A DNA stretch of 64,000 nt, taken from the NCBI RefSeq assembly GCF_900156125.1, contig NZ_FTLX01000003.1, forward strand, positions 372,001 through 436,000. The letters are read 5' to 3'. The DNA comes from Domibacillus enclensis (GTDB lineage: Bacteria; Bacillota; Bacilli; Bacillales; Domibacillaceae). The position numbers and the translations under genes are program-made. Positions 48,918-57,784 of the stretch are shown piece by piece. The stretch's first letter is position 1; each line of letters opens with the position of its first letter. Below the pieces are notes generated by a model that was not told the origin of the DNA, did no database searches, and saw only the letters and a program-made list of their open reading frames with translations.

Positions 48918-51659
48918 ATGAGCAAAGCCGCTTTTATGAAACGAGCACATTTTGACGTGGGCGGGAAAAAATATACGTATTATCCGATCCGCTCGCTGAA
49001 CCGATCCGCTCAACAGATTGACAGGCTTCCCTACTCCATAAAAGTTCTTCTTGAAGCAGCGGTTCGAACATATGACGGCGAAACCGTAACGGAGGATCAC
49101 ATCCGGAAACTGACTGACTGGACTGAAAAACGGGACATGAACGAAGAAGTGCCCTTTAAGCCGGCACGCATTCTTCTGCACGATACAACAGGACTTCCAG
49201 CGATCGTCGATTTAGCTGCGATGCGGGAAACCGTCTACCGTGCGGGAGGAAATGTGGCTGCTGTCAACCCGCTCATTCCTGTTGACCTTGTCGTGGACCA
49301 TTCGGTGACAGTGGATTACTTCGGGCGGTCTGATGCGATGGAATTAAATGAACAGATTAACATGAAGCGAAACATGGAACGGTTTCGTTTTCTGCGGTGG
49401 GCGCAGCAATCATTTGATCATCTGCAGGTCATTCCCCCAGCTACAGGCATTATGCATCAAATCAATATGGAGTACCTTTCAGCAGTAGCGGTTGTGAAAG
49501 AGGAAAAAGGAGAGCTGCTCGTATTCCCGGATTCACTCGTTGGAACAGATTCCCATACGACGATGATTAACGGGCTTGGCATTGTGGCGTGGGGTGTCGG
49601 CGGAATTGAAGCGGAAGCCGCCATGCTTGGCCAGCCTTTATACTTTGTGACGCCGGAGGTCATTGGTTTTCGGCTGAGCGGCAGACTGATGGAAGGAACA
49701 ACAGCTACTGATCTTGCCCTGACCATTACGAATATATTGCGCGAGAAAAATGTCGTTGGAAAATTTGTGGAATTTTTCGGTCCAGGAGTTCAGACAATGA
49801 GTGTGGCCGATCGGGCCACGATTGCCAACATGGCACCAGAGTACGGAGCGACAATGGGGTTTTTTCCGGTTGATGACCAGACACTGCACTATTTGCGCTT
49901 AATCGGCCGTAGTGAGGAGCAGGTCAGCTTGATTGAAGCCTATTATAAGGTACAGGGCTTATTTGTGGAAAGGGGAAGCACAGTCCCTGACTACCCGGAG
50001 GTGATTGAACTTGATTTGACGACAGTGGTTTCGTCGGTTGCGGGTCCGAAACGACCGCAGGACCGGGTGAATGTCACGGATATGAAGCAGGGCTTTCGAG
50101 ATAGTTTGCGTCTGCCGGTTGAGCAGGGAGGATTCGGGCTTGCAGAAGAAGCGCTCAGCAAGAAGGTGGCTATTGATCATGAAAATAAAGAAGTCTCTGT
50201 GCTCAGAAATGGTTCTGTTGTACTGGCAGCGATTACAAGCTGCACGAATACATCCAATCCGACCGTTTTGCTGATGGCAGGGCTTCTGGCGAAAAAAGCG
50301 GTTGAGTCCGGATTGACCAAGCCTCCTTATGTGAAAAGCTCGTTAACACCGGGCTCACAGGTGGTGACTGACTATTTGCGCGGATCGGGCCTGCTTCCCT
50401 ATCTGGAGGCATTGGGCTTTCACATTGCGGGATATGGATGTGCCACATGCATCGGAAACTCCGGACCGCTGCCGCCAGTAGTGAGTGAGGCCATTACCAA
50501 GCATGACTTGACGGTGGCCGGCGTTCTTTCGGGGAACCGTAACTTTGAAGGGCGTGTTCATCCTCAAATAAAAGCGAATTATTTGGCTTCTCCGCCCCTT
50601 GTAGTCGCTTACGCATTAGCGGGAACGGTCGACATTGATTTTGCAAACGAACCAATTGGGTTCAATTCGTTGAACGAACCCCTTTTCCTGCGCGATATTT
50701 GGCCTTCTTCGGAGGAAATAAACAGCCTGCTTGCTGAAGCACTGCATCCGGACTTGTTCAAGGAGCGGTACAGGAATATTCAGGAATCGAACAAAATGTG
50801 GAATCAAATCGATGTACCTGCCGGGCAGCGGTTCGACTGGGAGGAAGAGTCAACTTATATTCAAGAGCCGCCTTTCTTAAGCAGCTTATCCGAAAGTAGG
50901 CAGGATATAGTGGACTTCAAAGGCGTACGCATTCTTGCCTTGCTTGGTCATTCCGTGACGACCGATCATTTGTCTCCTTCCGGGGCTATTCCGCGGGAAA
51001 GTGCAGCGGGCCGCTACTTGAGAAGCAGGGGCGTCGGGGTAACGGATCTTAATTCCTATCCGTCAAGACGAGGAAATCACCATGTGATGATCAGGGGTGC
51101 ACTCGCAAACCATCGAATCCGCAATCAGCTTGTACCGGGTTCAGAAGGAGGCGTCACGACCTACTTGCCAAATAAAGAGGTGATGACCATGTATGACGCT
51201 TCGTTAGCTTATAAAAAAGAGGGAGTACCGCTTTTTATTCTTGCCGGAAAAGAATACGGGACCGGCAGTTCACGAGACTGGGCGGCGAAAGGAACCTTGC
51301 TGCTCGGGGTGAAAGCAGTCATTGCTGAAAGCTTTGAACGAATTCACCGCAGCAACCTGGTCGGAATGGGCATCCTGCCGCTTCAATTTTTGAAAGGAGA
51401 AAGTGCCCGCTCTTTGCGTCTTGACGGGACGGAAACCTTTCAAACGGTTGGCTTAGGAAATGATATAATGCCTGGTCAACTGATCGAAGTAAATGCAGTG
51501 CGTGAAAATGGAGAGCTGGTCTGTTTTTCCGTTATCGTGCGTCTTGATAACAGCGTGGATATAGATTATTACCGTCACGGAGGCATTATGCAAAAAGTCG
51601 TGAGAGACCTGCTTCAAACTTCTTCAAAAGAACAAGAAACAAAAGCAGTGAAAAAATAA
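48918..51659 (+). CDS. Aconitase family hydratase
   Basis: 913 residues, the size of bacterial AcnA/IRP1-type aconitases. The [4Fe-4S] cysteines sit in ITSCTNTSNPTVLL (about 440) and GCATCIGNSGPLP (about 506-518). Other marks: HDTTGLPAIVDLAAMR, VGTDSHTTMINGLGI, GKEYGTGSSRDWAAKGT. It is embedded in an inducible catabolic cluster behind a divergent LysR gene rather than beside TCA genes. It may therefore be a dedicated dehydratase for a citrate-like or methylated acid (compare AcnD), while another aconitase would serve the TCA cycle. Substrate not deducible from sequence alone. Confidence 0.93.
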   Translation: MSKAAFMKRAHFDVGGKKYTYYPIRSLNRSAQQIDRLPYSIKVLLEAAVRTYDGETVTEDHIRKLTDWTEKRDMNEEVPFKPARILLHDTTGLPAIVDLAAMRETVYRAGGNVAAVNPLIPVDLVVDHSVTVDYFGRSDAMELNEQINMKRNMERFRFLRWAQQSFDHLQVIPPATGIMHQINMEYLSAVAVVKEEKGELLVFPDSLVGTDSHTTMINGLGIVAWGVGGIEAEAAMLGQPLYFVTPEVIGFRLSGRLMEGTTATDLALTITNILREKNVVGKFVEFFGPGVQTMSVADRATIANMAPEYGATMGFFPVDDQTLHYLRLIGRSEEQVSLIEAYYKVQGLFVERGSTVPDYPEVIELDLTTVVSSVAGPKRPQDRVNVTDMKQGFRDSLRLPVEQGGFGLAEEALSKKVAIDHENKEVSVLRNGSVVLAAITSCTNTSNPTVLLMAGLLAKKAVESGLTKPPYVKSSLTPGSQVVTDYLRGSGLLPYLEALGFHIAGYGCATCIGNSGPLPPVVSEAITKHDLTVAGVLSGNRNFEGRVHPQIKANYLASPPLVVAYALAGTVDIDFANEPIGFNSLNEPLFLRDIWPSSEEINSLLAEALHPDLFKERYRNIQESNKMWNQIDVPAGQRFDWEEESTYIQEPPFLSSLSESRQDIVDFKGVRILALLGHSVTTDHLSPSGAIPRESAAGRYLRSRGVGVTDLNSYPSRRGNHHVMIRGALANHRIRNQLVPGSEGGVTTYLPNKEVMTMYDASLAYKKEGVPLFILAGKEYGTGSSRDWAAKGTLLLGVKAVIAESFERIHRSNLVGMGILPLQFLKGESARSLRLDGTETFQTVGLGNDIMPGQLIEVNAVRENGELVCFSVIVRLDNSVDIDYYRHGGIMQKVVRDLLQTSSKEQETKAVKK

Positions 51660-51683
51660 ACAGACTGTCCTAAGGGAGGAACG

Positions 51684-51938
51684 ATGATGGAGATAAGCAA
51701 TACATTCGCTCAGCTAGTCGTTGATATAAACCGAACCGCTCAGCAATTCGCATCAAGCATCGTGATTAAAACGGATCAGAGAAGCATTGACGCCAAAAGC
51801 ATTCTAGGTTTGACCTATTCCGTGCTAAGCTCAAAAACATTCGAACTGGAGATTCATGGAGAAGATGAGGAAGAAGCAAAAAAAGAAATGGTCAAAGTAT
51901 TTCATCATTACAATGTCTCGGTGAAAGTGAACGAATAA
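51684..51938 (+). CDS. Crh-like HPr-fold protein without the PTS histidine, copy 1
   Basis: 84 residues. Aligned on HPr through TAQQFASSIVIKTDQRSIDA then KSILGL: Ser39 matches HPr Ser46, the HPr-kinase target, with the surrounding K-S-I-x-G kept. The place of catalytic His15 is Phe8 (sequence NTFAQ for IHARP), and most of the first beta strand is missing. It cannot relay PTS phosphate but could be a HprK/CcpA signalling partner like Crh (which has Gln15). It follows the aconitase gene by 24 bp with a GGAGG site; a paralogue lies at 60815. ATG 51687 is an alternative start. Confidence 0.8.
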   Translation: MMEISNTFAQLVVDINRTAQQFASSIVIKTDQRSIDAKSILGLTYSVLSSKTFELEIHGEDEEEAKKEMVKVFHHYNVSVKVNE

Positions 51939-52028
51939 AACAATGCAGCTCCTAATGGTGAAAAAGGAGCTGCATTTTTGTATGTTAGTAGCGATAGAAA
52001 ATATCAATTGATTAGTATCTAAATTTCA

Positions 52029-52060
52029 TATTTTATTAATTGGTACATCTATAATACAGT
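52029..52060 (+). promoter_or_regulatory. Shared promoter element, copy 2 (ALDH operon)
   Basis: TATTTTATTAAT, 9 bp, TATAAT, ACAGT. The hexamer is a perfect -10, but no TTGACA-like -35 lies 17 bp upstream, which suggests activator dependence. The 12-mer sits where an activator would touch RNA polymerase. Confidence 0.75.
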
Positions 52061-52091
52061 GATCTTATAGATAGACCATGCTTTCTTTAAT

Positions 52092-52106
52092 TTGAAAGCG
52101 TTTTAC
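52092..52106 (+). promoter_or_regulatory. cre-like site before the ALDH gene
   Basis: TTGAAAGCGTTTTAC matches the cre consensus except at position 14. It lies about 30 bp downstream of the presumed start. Confidence 0.55.
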
Positions 52107-52125
52107 TGAAAAGGAGGCTGTTTTT

Positions 52126-53574
52126 ATGATGAATGTGGAGGTCATGCGGGTAACATCGCTTATTGGCGGAGAGCCTGCCGGTCAAGCGCAAGGGCGGGAG
52201 ATGGATGTCATCAGTCCGTTTAATGGAGAGGTGGTTGGGGTGGTGAGTCTGGCCTCAGCGGAGGAGGCGGAAAGAGCGATTGAATCGGCTCACCGCGTTT
52301 TTCACGAGACCATGAAAAAGATGCCTGCACATACACGGGCGGATATTTTGCGGAAAACAGCTGATTTGCTTGAACAGAAAACAGAAGCGTTTGCGCGCAT
52401 TCTTGTGCTTGAAGCCGGGAAGCCGATTCGGGATGGCCGGGCAGAGGTAGGGCGTGCAGTGCAGGTGCTTCGTTTTGCGGCAGACGAAGCAAAGAAAATA
52501 GAAGGAGAGCTCGTGCCGATGGATGCGGCAGTTGGCGGTGAAAACCGGATCGGCATGGTACGCCGCCTTCCAATTGGTGTCATTTCGGCGATTACACCGT
52601 TTAATTTCCCGCTTAACCTTGCTCTTCACAAGCTGGCTCCAGCGTTTGCTGCCGGCAATACAGTCGTCTTGAAGCCCGCTGGCAAAACGCCGCTCTCTGC
52701 TTATATGCTTGTGAACGTATTTGAAGAAGCCGGGCTGCCGAAAGGGGCCTTAAATTTAGTGATTGGAAATGGATCAGAAGTGGGCGACATCTTGGTTACC
52801 GACTCACGCATCAGCAAAATTACGTTTACGGGAAGCCCTTCAGTCGGACTGAATCTGCGCCAAAAAGCCGGGCTGAAAAAAGTGACATTGGAGCTTGGTT
52901 CCAACTCTCCTAACATTGTCTTCGACGATGGTGACATTGAAGCCGCTGCGACAGGATTGGTGCGCGGGGCCTTTGCATTCTCGGGCCAGGTGTGTATTTC
53001 AGCGCAGCGCATTTATGTTCAAACGGAGGTCTATCAGACATTTTTAGATCAATATGTATCTTCTGTAAAGAAATTAGTCATCGGCGATCCGGCAGAGGAA
53101 TTGACTGATATCGGACCGATGATTAGCGAAAAAGAAGCCATTCGTGCACATGAATGGATACAGGAAGCCGTCGAACAAGGAGCGATACTTGCAACAGGCG
53201 GCGGGCGTGAGGGAACAGTACTTCAGCCGACCGTTCTTGTGGATGTGAAGCCCGACATGAAGGTTGTGTGCGAGGAAGCTTTTGCACCGATTGTTTCCGT
53301 TATTCCGTTTGAAACAGAAGAAGACGTGGTGGAAATGGCCAATGATTCGATTTTCGGCTTGCAGGCAGGAGTCTTTACATCTGATATCAATCGAGCGATG
53401 CGAGTAGCGGAAGGACTTGAAACAGGAGGTGTGTGGATTAATGAAACATCCACATACCGGCAGGACAATTATCCGTATGGCGGTGTAAAGCAAAGCGGTG
53501 TCGGGAAAGAAGGCGTTAAGTACGCGATTGACGATATGACAGAACGTAAATTTATCGGAATTAAATGGAGCTAA
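52126..53574 (+). CDS. NAD(P)-dependent aldehyde dehydrogenase
   Basis: 482 residues, ALDH superfamily. Catalytic Cys in SGQVCISAQRIYV (about 291), general base Glu in LELGSNSPNIVFDD (about 257), cofactor site FTGSPSVGLNLRQKAG, and PFNFPLNLALHKLAPA near 155-170. Closest in pattern to lactaldehyde or non-phosphorylating glyceraldehyde-3-phosphate dehydrogenase types (GNAGQ-like variants absent). AAGGAGG site. It forms an operon with Fe-ADH and an SDR, so it probably oxidises or interconverts an aldehyde such as tartronate or hydroxypyruvate semialdehyde, by inference. Confidence 0.93.
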   Translation: MMNVEVMRVTSLIGGEPAGQAQGREMDVISPFNGEVVGVVSLASAEEAERAIESAHRVFHETMKKMPAHTRADILRKTADLLEQKTEAFARILVLEAGKPIRDGRAEVGRAVQVLRFAADEAKKIEGELVPMDAAVGGENRIGMVRRLPIGVISAITPFNFPLNLALHKLAPAFAAGNTVVLKPAGKTPLSAYMLVNVFEEAGLPKGALNLVIGNGSEVGDILVTDSRISKITFTGSPSVGLNLRQKAGLKKVTLELGSNSPNIVFDDGDIEAAATGLVRGAFAFSGQVCISAQRIYVQTEVYQTFLDQYVSSVKKLVIGDPAEELTDIGPMISEKEAIRAHEWIQEAVEQGAILATGGGREGTVLQPTVLVDVKPDMKVVCEEAFAPIVSVIPFETEEDVVEMANDSIFGLQAGVFTSDINRAMRVAEGLETGGVWINETSTYRQDNYPYGGVKQSGVGKEGVKYAIDDMTERKFIGIKWS

Positions 53575-53587
53575 GGAGGCGTAAAGG

Positions 53588-54772
53588 ATGACAGCATCTT
53601 ATTTTCGTACAGCTGGAACATTGATTACGGGAACCGGATCGATCGCTGAAATCGGGGAGCAAGCCAAGAAATTAAACGCGACAAAGGTCGTGATTGTGAC
53701 AGACAAGGTTATTCGTGAAACAGGATTGCTTGCTAAAATTATCGACCCGCTGACAGCTTCGGGCTTACAGGCGGATATCATAGATGAAGTGATGCCTGAA
53801 CCGCCATTTGAAAACCTTGAACAGCTTGCTGCGCAAATCGAAGGGAAGAGCTATGATCTGCTGATCGGGGTAGGGGGCGGAAGCGCACTCGACGTCGCAA
53901 AAGTCCTTGCTGTTATGCTGACGAATCATGAGGATGTCAGAGAATTTGTCGGCATTGAAAGAGTGAAAAACGCGGGCATCCCGACCATCCTCGTTCCCAC
54001 GACAGCAGGAACCGGCTCTGAAGTCACATACAACGCCATTTTCACTGATACGCGCGATAAAGTAAAAAAAGGAATTGTCAGTCCTTACTTGCTTCCAAGT
54101 GTGGCCATTGTAGATGCTGAGCTAACGCTGACCGTTCCGCCTGCCGTAACAGCAGCGACTGGAATGGATGCACTGGTGCACGCAATCGAGTCGTATACCG
54201 CGATTCGGGCGAACGAGCTGACGGACGGGATTGCTCTGCAGGCGATTAAGCTGATTTCTCGTTCGATCCGTACGGCCGTGTATAACGGAAAAGAGTTAAA
54301 GGCACGTGAAGATATGGCGATGGGCAGCTTGCTTGCCGGCATTTCACTTGGGAATGCAGGTGTCGGGGCTGTACATGCTTTAGCTTATCCGCTTGGAGGG
54401 AAATTCAAGGTGCCTCACGGTGTAGCTAACTCACTTTTATTGCCGTTTGTGATGAAATACAATGCGGTCGCGGACTTAACGAAATTCGCTGATGTGGCAG
54501 AAGCACTGGGAGAGAACATTGAAGGTCTCTCGCTTCGGGAAGCGGCAGACCGTGCTGTCCGGGCACTTGCTCAATTGTCTGAAGACGTTGGGATTCCATC
54601 CAGCTTAAGAGAAGTCGGCGTCACAGCGTCTGATCTGCCGGCTCTGGCAGAGGAAGCGAGCAAAATCGACCGGCTGCTGAATAACAATCCCAGATGGCTG
54701 ACAGTTAAAGAAATTCAAAAGATTTACGAAGAGGCCTATGGAGAAGTGGAGTCCCCAGCCTTTCATTCATAA
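53588..54772 (+). CDS. Iron-containing alcohol dehydrogenase (group III)
   Basis: 394 residues. NAD-binding GVGGGSALDVAKVLAV (about 93-108), TTAGTGSEVTYNAIFTD (about 138-154), and metal ligands in ATGMDALVHAIESY (about 193-206) and GAVHALAYPLGGKFKVPHGV (about 258-277). AAGGAGG site; 13 bp after the ALDH stop. It would reduce or oxidise a short hydroxy acid or aldehyde in the same pathway as its ALDH and SDR neighbours. Confidence 0.94.
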   Translation: MTASYFRTAGTLITGTGSIAEIGEQAKKLNATKVVIVTDKVIRETGLLAKIIDPLTASGLQADIIDEVMPEPPFENLEQLAAQIEGKSYDLLIGVGGGSALDVAKVLAVMLTNHEDVREFVGIERVKNAGIPTILVPTTAGTGSEVTYNAIFTDTRDKVKKGIVSPYLLPSVAIVDAELTLTVPPAVTAATGMDALVHAIESYTAIRANELTDGIALQAIKLISRSIRTAVYNGKELKAREDMAMGSLLAGISLGNAGVGAVHALAYPLGGKFKVPHGVANSLLLPFVMKYNAVADLTKFADVAEALGENIEGLSLREAADRAVRALAQLSEDVGIPSSLREVGVTASDLPALAEEASKIDRLLNNNPRWLTVKEIQKIYEEAYGEVESPAFHS

Positions 54773-54826
54773 CAGACGAAGGTCAAAAGTTCATTTTTAA
54801 AAAGGAAACAGGAAGAGGCAAATAAT

Positions 54827-55591
54827 ATGACCTATTTTTCCGAATTAAAGGAGAAAAAAATCATCATTGTCGGGGGAAGCAAAGGAATTGGCAAGGACAT
54901 TGCCCTTGCCTTTGCCAGGCTGGGAGCGGATGTGCTCATTACCGGACGAAACGAGCAGGATCTTCTGCAAGCTGCAAAAGAGCTGAAACAATACAGCCCA
55001 AACTGCTCATACGTAGCAGCAGATATTCAACACGTGCAGCAGATTTATGAAATGATGGATCATGCATATTCACGGCTGGGGCGAATTGATGTCCTCGTGA
55101 ACAATGCAGGCATCAACATTGCCAGACCGTCTTTAGAGGTGACAGAAGAGGATTGGGACCGGGTGCTCAACACCAATTTAAAGGGAACCTTTTTCTGTGC
55201 ACAAAGAGCGGGCAAATATATGATCGAACAAGGCAATGCCGGTAAAATCATTAACATTGTCTCTCAGATGGCATTCGTAGGATATGTGAAGCGTGCCGCC
55301 TACTGCTCCAGCAAAGGCGGAGCTGTCCAGCTGACAAAAGCACTGGCAGTTGAATGGGCGGAGCACCAAATCAAGGTCAATGCTGTGGCACCTACATTTA
55401 TTGAAACGGATTTCACAAAAGCCATGTTTGAAGACGCTGCATTTCAGCAGGATGTCCTCAGCCGGATTCCACTGGGGGCCCTTGCGAAGCCGGAAGACGT
55501 AACAGGAGCCGTCCTGTTTTTAGCATCGGACCTAGCTAATTTTATTACAGGAGAAACGATTCGTGTAGACGGCGGCTGGACCGCTATTTAA
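54827..55591 (+). CDS. SDR family oxidoreductase (gluconate 5-dehydrogenase/FabG-like)
   Basis: 254 residues. GGSKGIGKDIA loop (about 17-27), NNAGINIARPS (about 91-101), catalytic AAYCSSKGG Tyr-Lys (about 157-165; the residue before Lys is Ser) and the C-terminal ITGETIRVDGGWTA. It shows the gluconate-5-dehydrogenase/3-oxoacyl-reductase pattern. Last gene of the ALDH operon; a bidirectional terminator follows. Probably oxidises a hydroxyl of the acid sugar. Confidence 0.92.
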   Translation: MTYFSELKEKKIIIVGGSKGIGKDIALAFARLGADVLITGRNEQDLLQAAKELKQYSPNCSYVAADIQHVQQIYEMMDHAYSRLGRIDVLVNNAGINIARPSLEVTEEDWDRVLNTNLKGTFFCAQRAGKYMIEQGNAGKIINIVSQMAFVGYVKRAAYCSSKGGAVQLTKALAVEWAEHQIKVNAVAPTFIETDFTKAMFEDAAFQQDVLSRIPLGALAKPEDVTGAVLFLASDLANFITGETIRVDGGWTAI

Positions 55592-55671
55592 ACGATTCTG
55601 ACAGCCAGGGATACGTTGATTAGATTGTTTTCAATGCGAAGAAATAATTTAGGGAAAACCTTTTAAATGTA

Positions 55672-55706
55672 AAACCCGAACGAATCAGAAACATTCGTTC
55701 GGGTTA
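55672..55706. terminator. Bidirectional terminator (CCCGAACG family)
   Basis: AACCCGAACGAAT / ATTCGTTCGGGTT stem with a 7-nt loop between two convergent operons. Confidence 0.85.
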
Positions 55707-55724
55707 TTAGTTTGTGTCATTCTA

Positions 55725-57038
55725 TTAATACGTCTGTTTTTCATTCATTTGAAGAGTCAGATCCTTCAAATGCTCTTTTGCGTTGAGGAGGAAATCCGGT
55801 TCACCAAAGCTGCCGGACTTCAGTACAATCAGCATGTCGCGGCCAAAAGCCAAACCGGATGGAACACCCGTCGCAATTTCCTGAAGAATGAAGTTCCCTT
55901 TGATGCCGAGCTTTCTGCTAATCGTTCCGGACGTATCGCCGCCCGCGATGACCAATTTCGTTACTTGAAGGTGATCAACAGCTTGAACGGTAATGTCAGC
56001 TAAAAGAGCAGACACCATTTTGCTGATGGTTAAGGGATCGACATGATCCTCTTGTCCGATTTGCTTTGTTTGCTGGACAATTTCCGGATTGTTATCCGCC
56101 ATCAGCAATACATCGCGGCCATTTTTCAGCTGCCGGATTACGTCCTTCAAAGACTTCTCCAGCTCAATTTTCCGTTCGATTGGAGAAAAAACACTCCGGG
56201 AGTCAACCACGACCGCCGGGCAGCCGGAATCAATTAATAAAGCGGTTTGCTCACGCGTTTGAGGCGTTAAGCTTCCTGATACGATTAACACACCGTTCGG
56301 GTCATCCTTTAGTTGTACTGACTCGAGAGGGCTGTCTACAGGGTCCATTGGAATGAATTTCGGAAGTTCCTCACCGAGCGCAGAGCTTCCAGCGAGTACC
56401 TTAATCTCATTTGCGGCTTCAGCGATAATGGTTAAATCGCTTTGCAGCTCCGCATCAATAATGCAGTAGGTAAAGTACTCTTTTTGTTTTTCGATTTCTT
56501 CTTTTAAAGCAGCCGCTCCTTTTCTCACCGTATCAAGGTGAATACATGTAACGGGCCGGTTTGTTTGTTCCTGTAAAATCGACACAAGACTAGACTGCTT
56601 CATCGGGTGCACAGGGTCATGGGCAAATTCGGAATCCTCCAGTTTTTGTCCGTGTACAGTGTGTATTCCCTTGACCGTTTTTCGACCGTTTTTCGGAAAG
56701 GCCAGAACGACCACAGCGAAATCCTCTTGAAGCGCATCGAGCATCGCATCAAATTCTTTGCCGATGTTTCCACGGAAAACAGAGCAGGTTTTATTGAAGT
56801 ACCGGGTGCATGGCAGATCAGCCAGCTTTTTCGTTGCTTGAAATACTTTTTGATAGCTGAGGTCCGGTGAATCCAACCGGCTGTCTGTATCAACAATGAT
56901 GACGTTTGCATCTTTTTGCAGCGTCATTTCTTCGTTAAAGGCAACGACCTTAACCGTGCAGCCGTTTTTGCTGAACATAATGCCGATGTCATTTGCACCG
57001 GTTGTATCGTCAGCGACAACGCCGATGATGTTGTTCAT
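55725..57038 (-). CDS. Four-carbon acid sugar kinase family protein (DUF1537)
   Basis: 437 residues from ATG 57038 (the GGGACG site lies in the upstream aldolase gene; 4-nt overlap). N-terminal substrate domain: IGVVADDTTGANDIGIMFSK near the start and FNKTCSVFRGNIGKEFDAML, where family members show Y-K-x-D-S-T-x-R-G-N. C-terminal ATP domain: LVIAGGDTSGTISRKLGIKG then PSGLAFG. DUF1537 kinases phosphorylate D- or L-threonate, erythronate and related acids. Here K-T-C-S-V-F-R replaces K-x-D-S-T-x-R, an unusual active-site variant that may change specificity. Confidence 0.9.
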   Translation of the reverse strand: MNNIIGVVADDTTGANDIGIMFSKNGCTVKVVAFNEEMTLQKDANVIIVDTDSRLDSPDLSYQKVFQATKKLADLPCTRYFNKTCSVFRGNIGKEFDAMLDALQEDFAVVVLAFPKNGRKTVKGIHTVHGQKLEDSEFAHDPVHPMKQSSLVSILQEQTNRPVTCIHLDTVRKGAAALKEEIEKQKEYFTYCIIDAELQSDLTIIAEAANEIKVLAGSSALGEELPKFIPMDPVDSPLESVQLKDDPNGVLIVSGSLTPQTREQTALLIDSGCPAVVVDSRSVFSPIERKIELEKSLKDVIRQLKNGRDVLLMADNNPEIVQQTKQIGQEDHVDPLTISKMVSALLADITVQAVDHLQVTKLVIAGGDTSGTISRKLGIKGNFILQEIATGVPSGLAFGRDMLIVLKSGSFGEPDFLLNAKEHLKDLTLQMNEKQTY

Positions 57039-57682
57039 ATACGTCCCTTCTTTCGTGGCTTGTAGCGTGAATCTTCGAGAAAATGAGAAACAACTTGATC
57101 CGGGATTTTGGTTAAGGCGATCCCGCATTCTTTTGCTTTTGCGATCATCCGGCAGGCCATTTCCAGCGTTTCAAGCCTCATAAGGGCATCTGAAATAGAA
57201 TCATCGAATACGACGACACCATGGTTTCGCATCATCACAATATTCGCGGACAAGGACTGTTCTGCCACCGCTTCACCGAGTTCAGTCGTCCCCGGGTGGA
57301 AATAATCGACATACGCGATGTCTTCTAAATAATACATCGTTTCGATAAACAACTCAGACACAATGGTTTCCTGGCTGCAGGCGAATAGAGTTGTATAAAA
57401 AGGAGATGAATGGAGGATTACCCGTGCATCGGGGCGGTTGACATAAATGCCCGAGTGCATCGGTGTTTCTTTTGATGCTTTCCGCACACCCGATGCTTCG
57501 TTTGTTTGAATGTTCCACTGCACGAAGTCATTCTCCGTTAATTCCGCCATTTTTGTGCCGGATGCTGTAATCAGCATATGCTGATCATCCTGGCGTACAC
57601 TCACATTTCCAGATGTGCCCCAGGCAAGCTGATGGTCGATCATGTATTTTGCTGCGTGAATCAGTTCGTTTATTGAATTCAT
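57035..57682 (-). CDS. Class II aldolase/adducin family protein (OtnC/FucA-like)
   Basis: 215 residues. Zn-aldolase features: WGTSGNVSVR at about 20-30, ITASGTKMAELTENDFVQ, HSGIYVNRPDARVILHSSPF with two His ligands (about 76 and 91), and RNHGVVVFDDS with the third (about 154). It decarboxylates or cleaves phosphorylated acid sugars in DUF1537 pathways (OtnC role). It overlaps the kinase gene by 4 nt. Confidence 0.92.
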   Translation of the reverse strand: MNSINELIHAAKYMIDHQLAWGTSGNVSVRQDDQHMLITASGTKMAELTENDFVQWNIQTNEASGVRKASKETPMHSGIYVNRPDARVILHSSPFYTTLFACSQETIVSELFIETMYYLEDIAYVDYFHPGTTELGEAVAEQSLSANIVMMRNHGVVVFDDSISDALMRLETLEMACRMIAKAKECGIALTKIPDQVVSHFLEDSRYKPRKKGRI

Positions 57683-57784
57683 AAACAGGCTCCTTCCTAT
57701 AACATGAAAAAAGATCTCCTTTTTGATAAAACCCGGCTCTCACAAAAGATCGGTGTCTGCTGTGAGAGCCGGGATCGGTGATTG

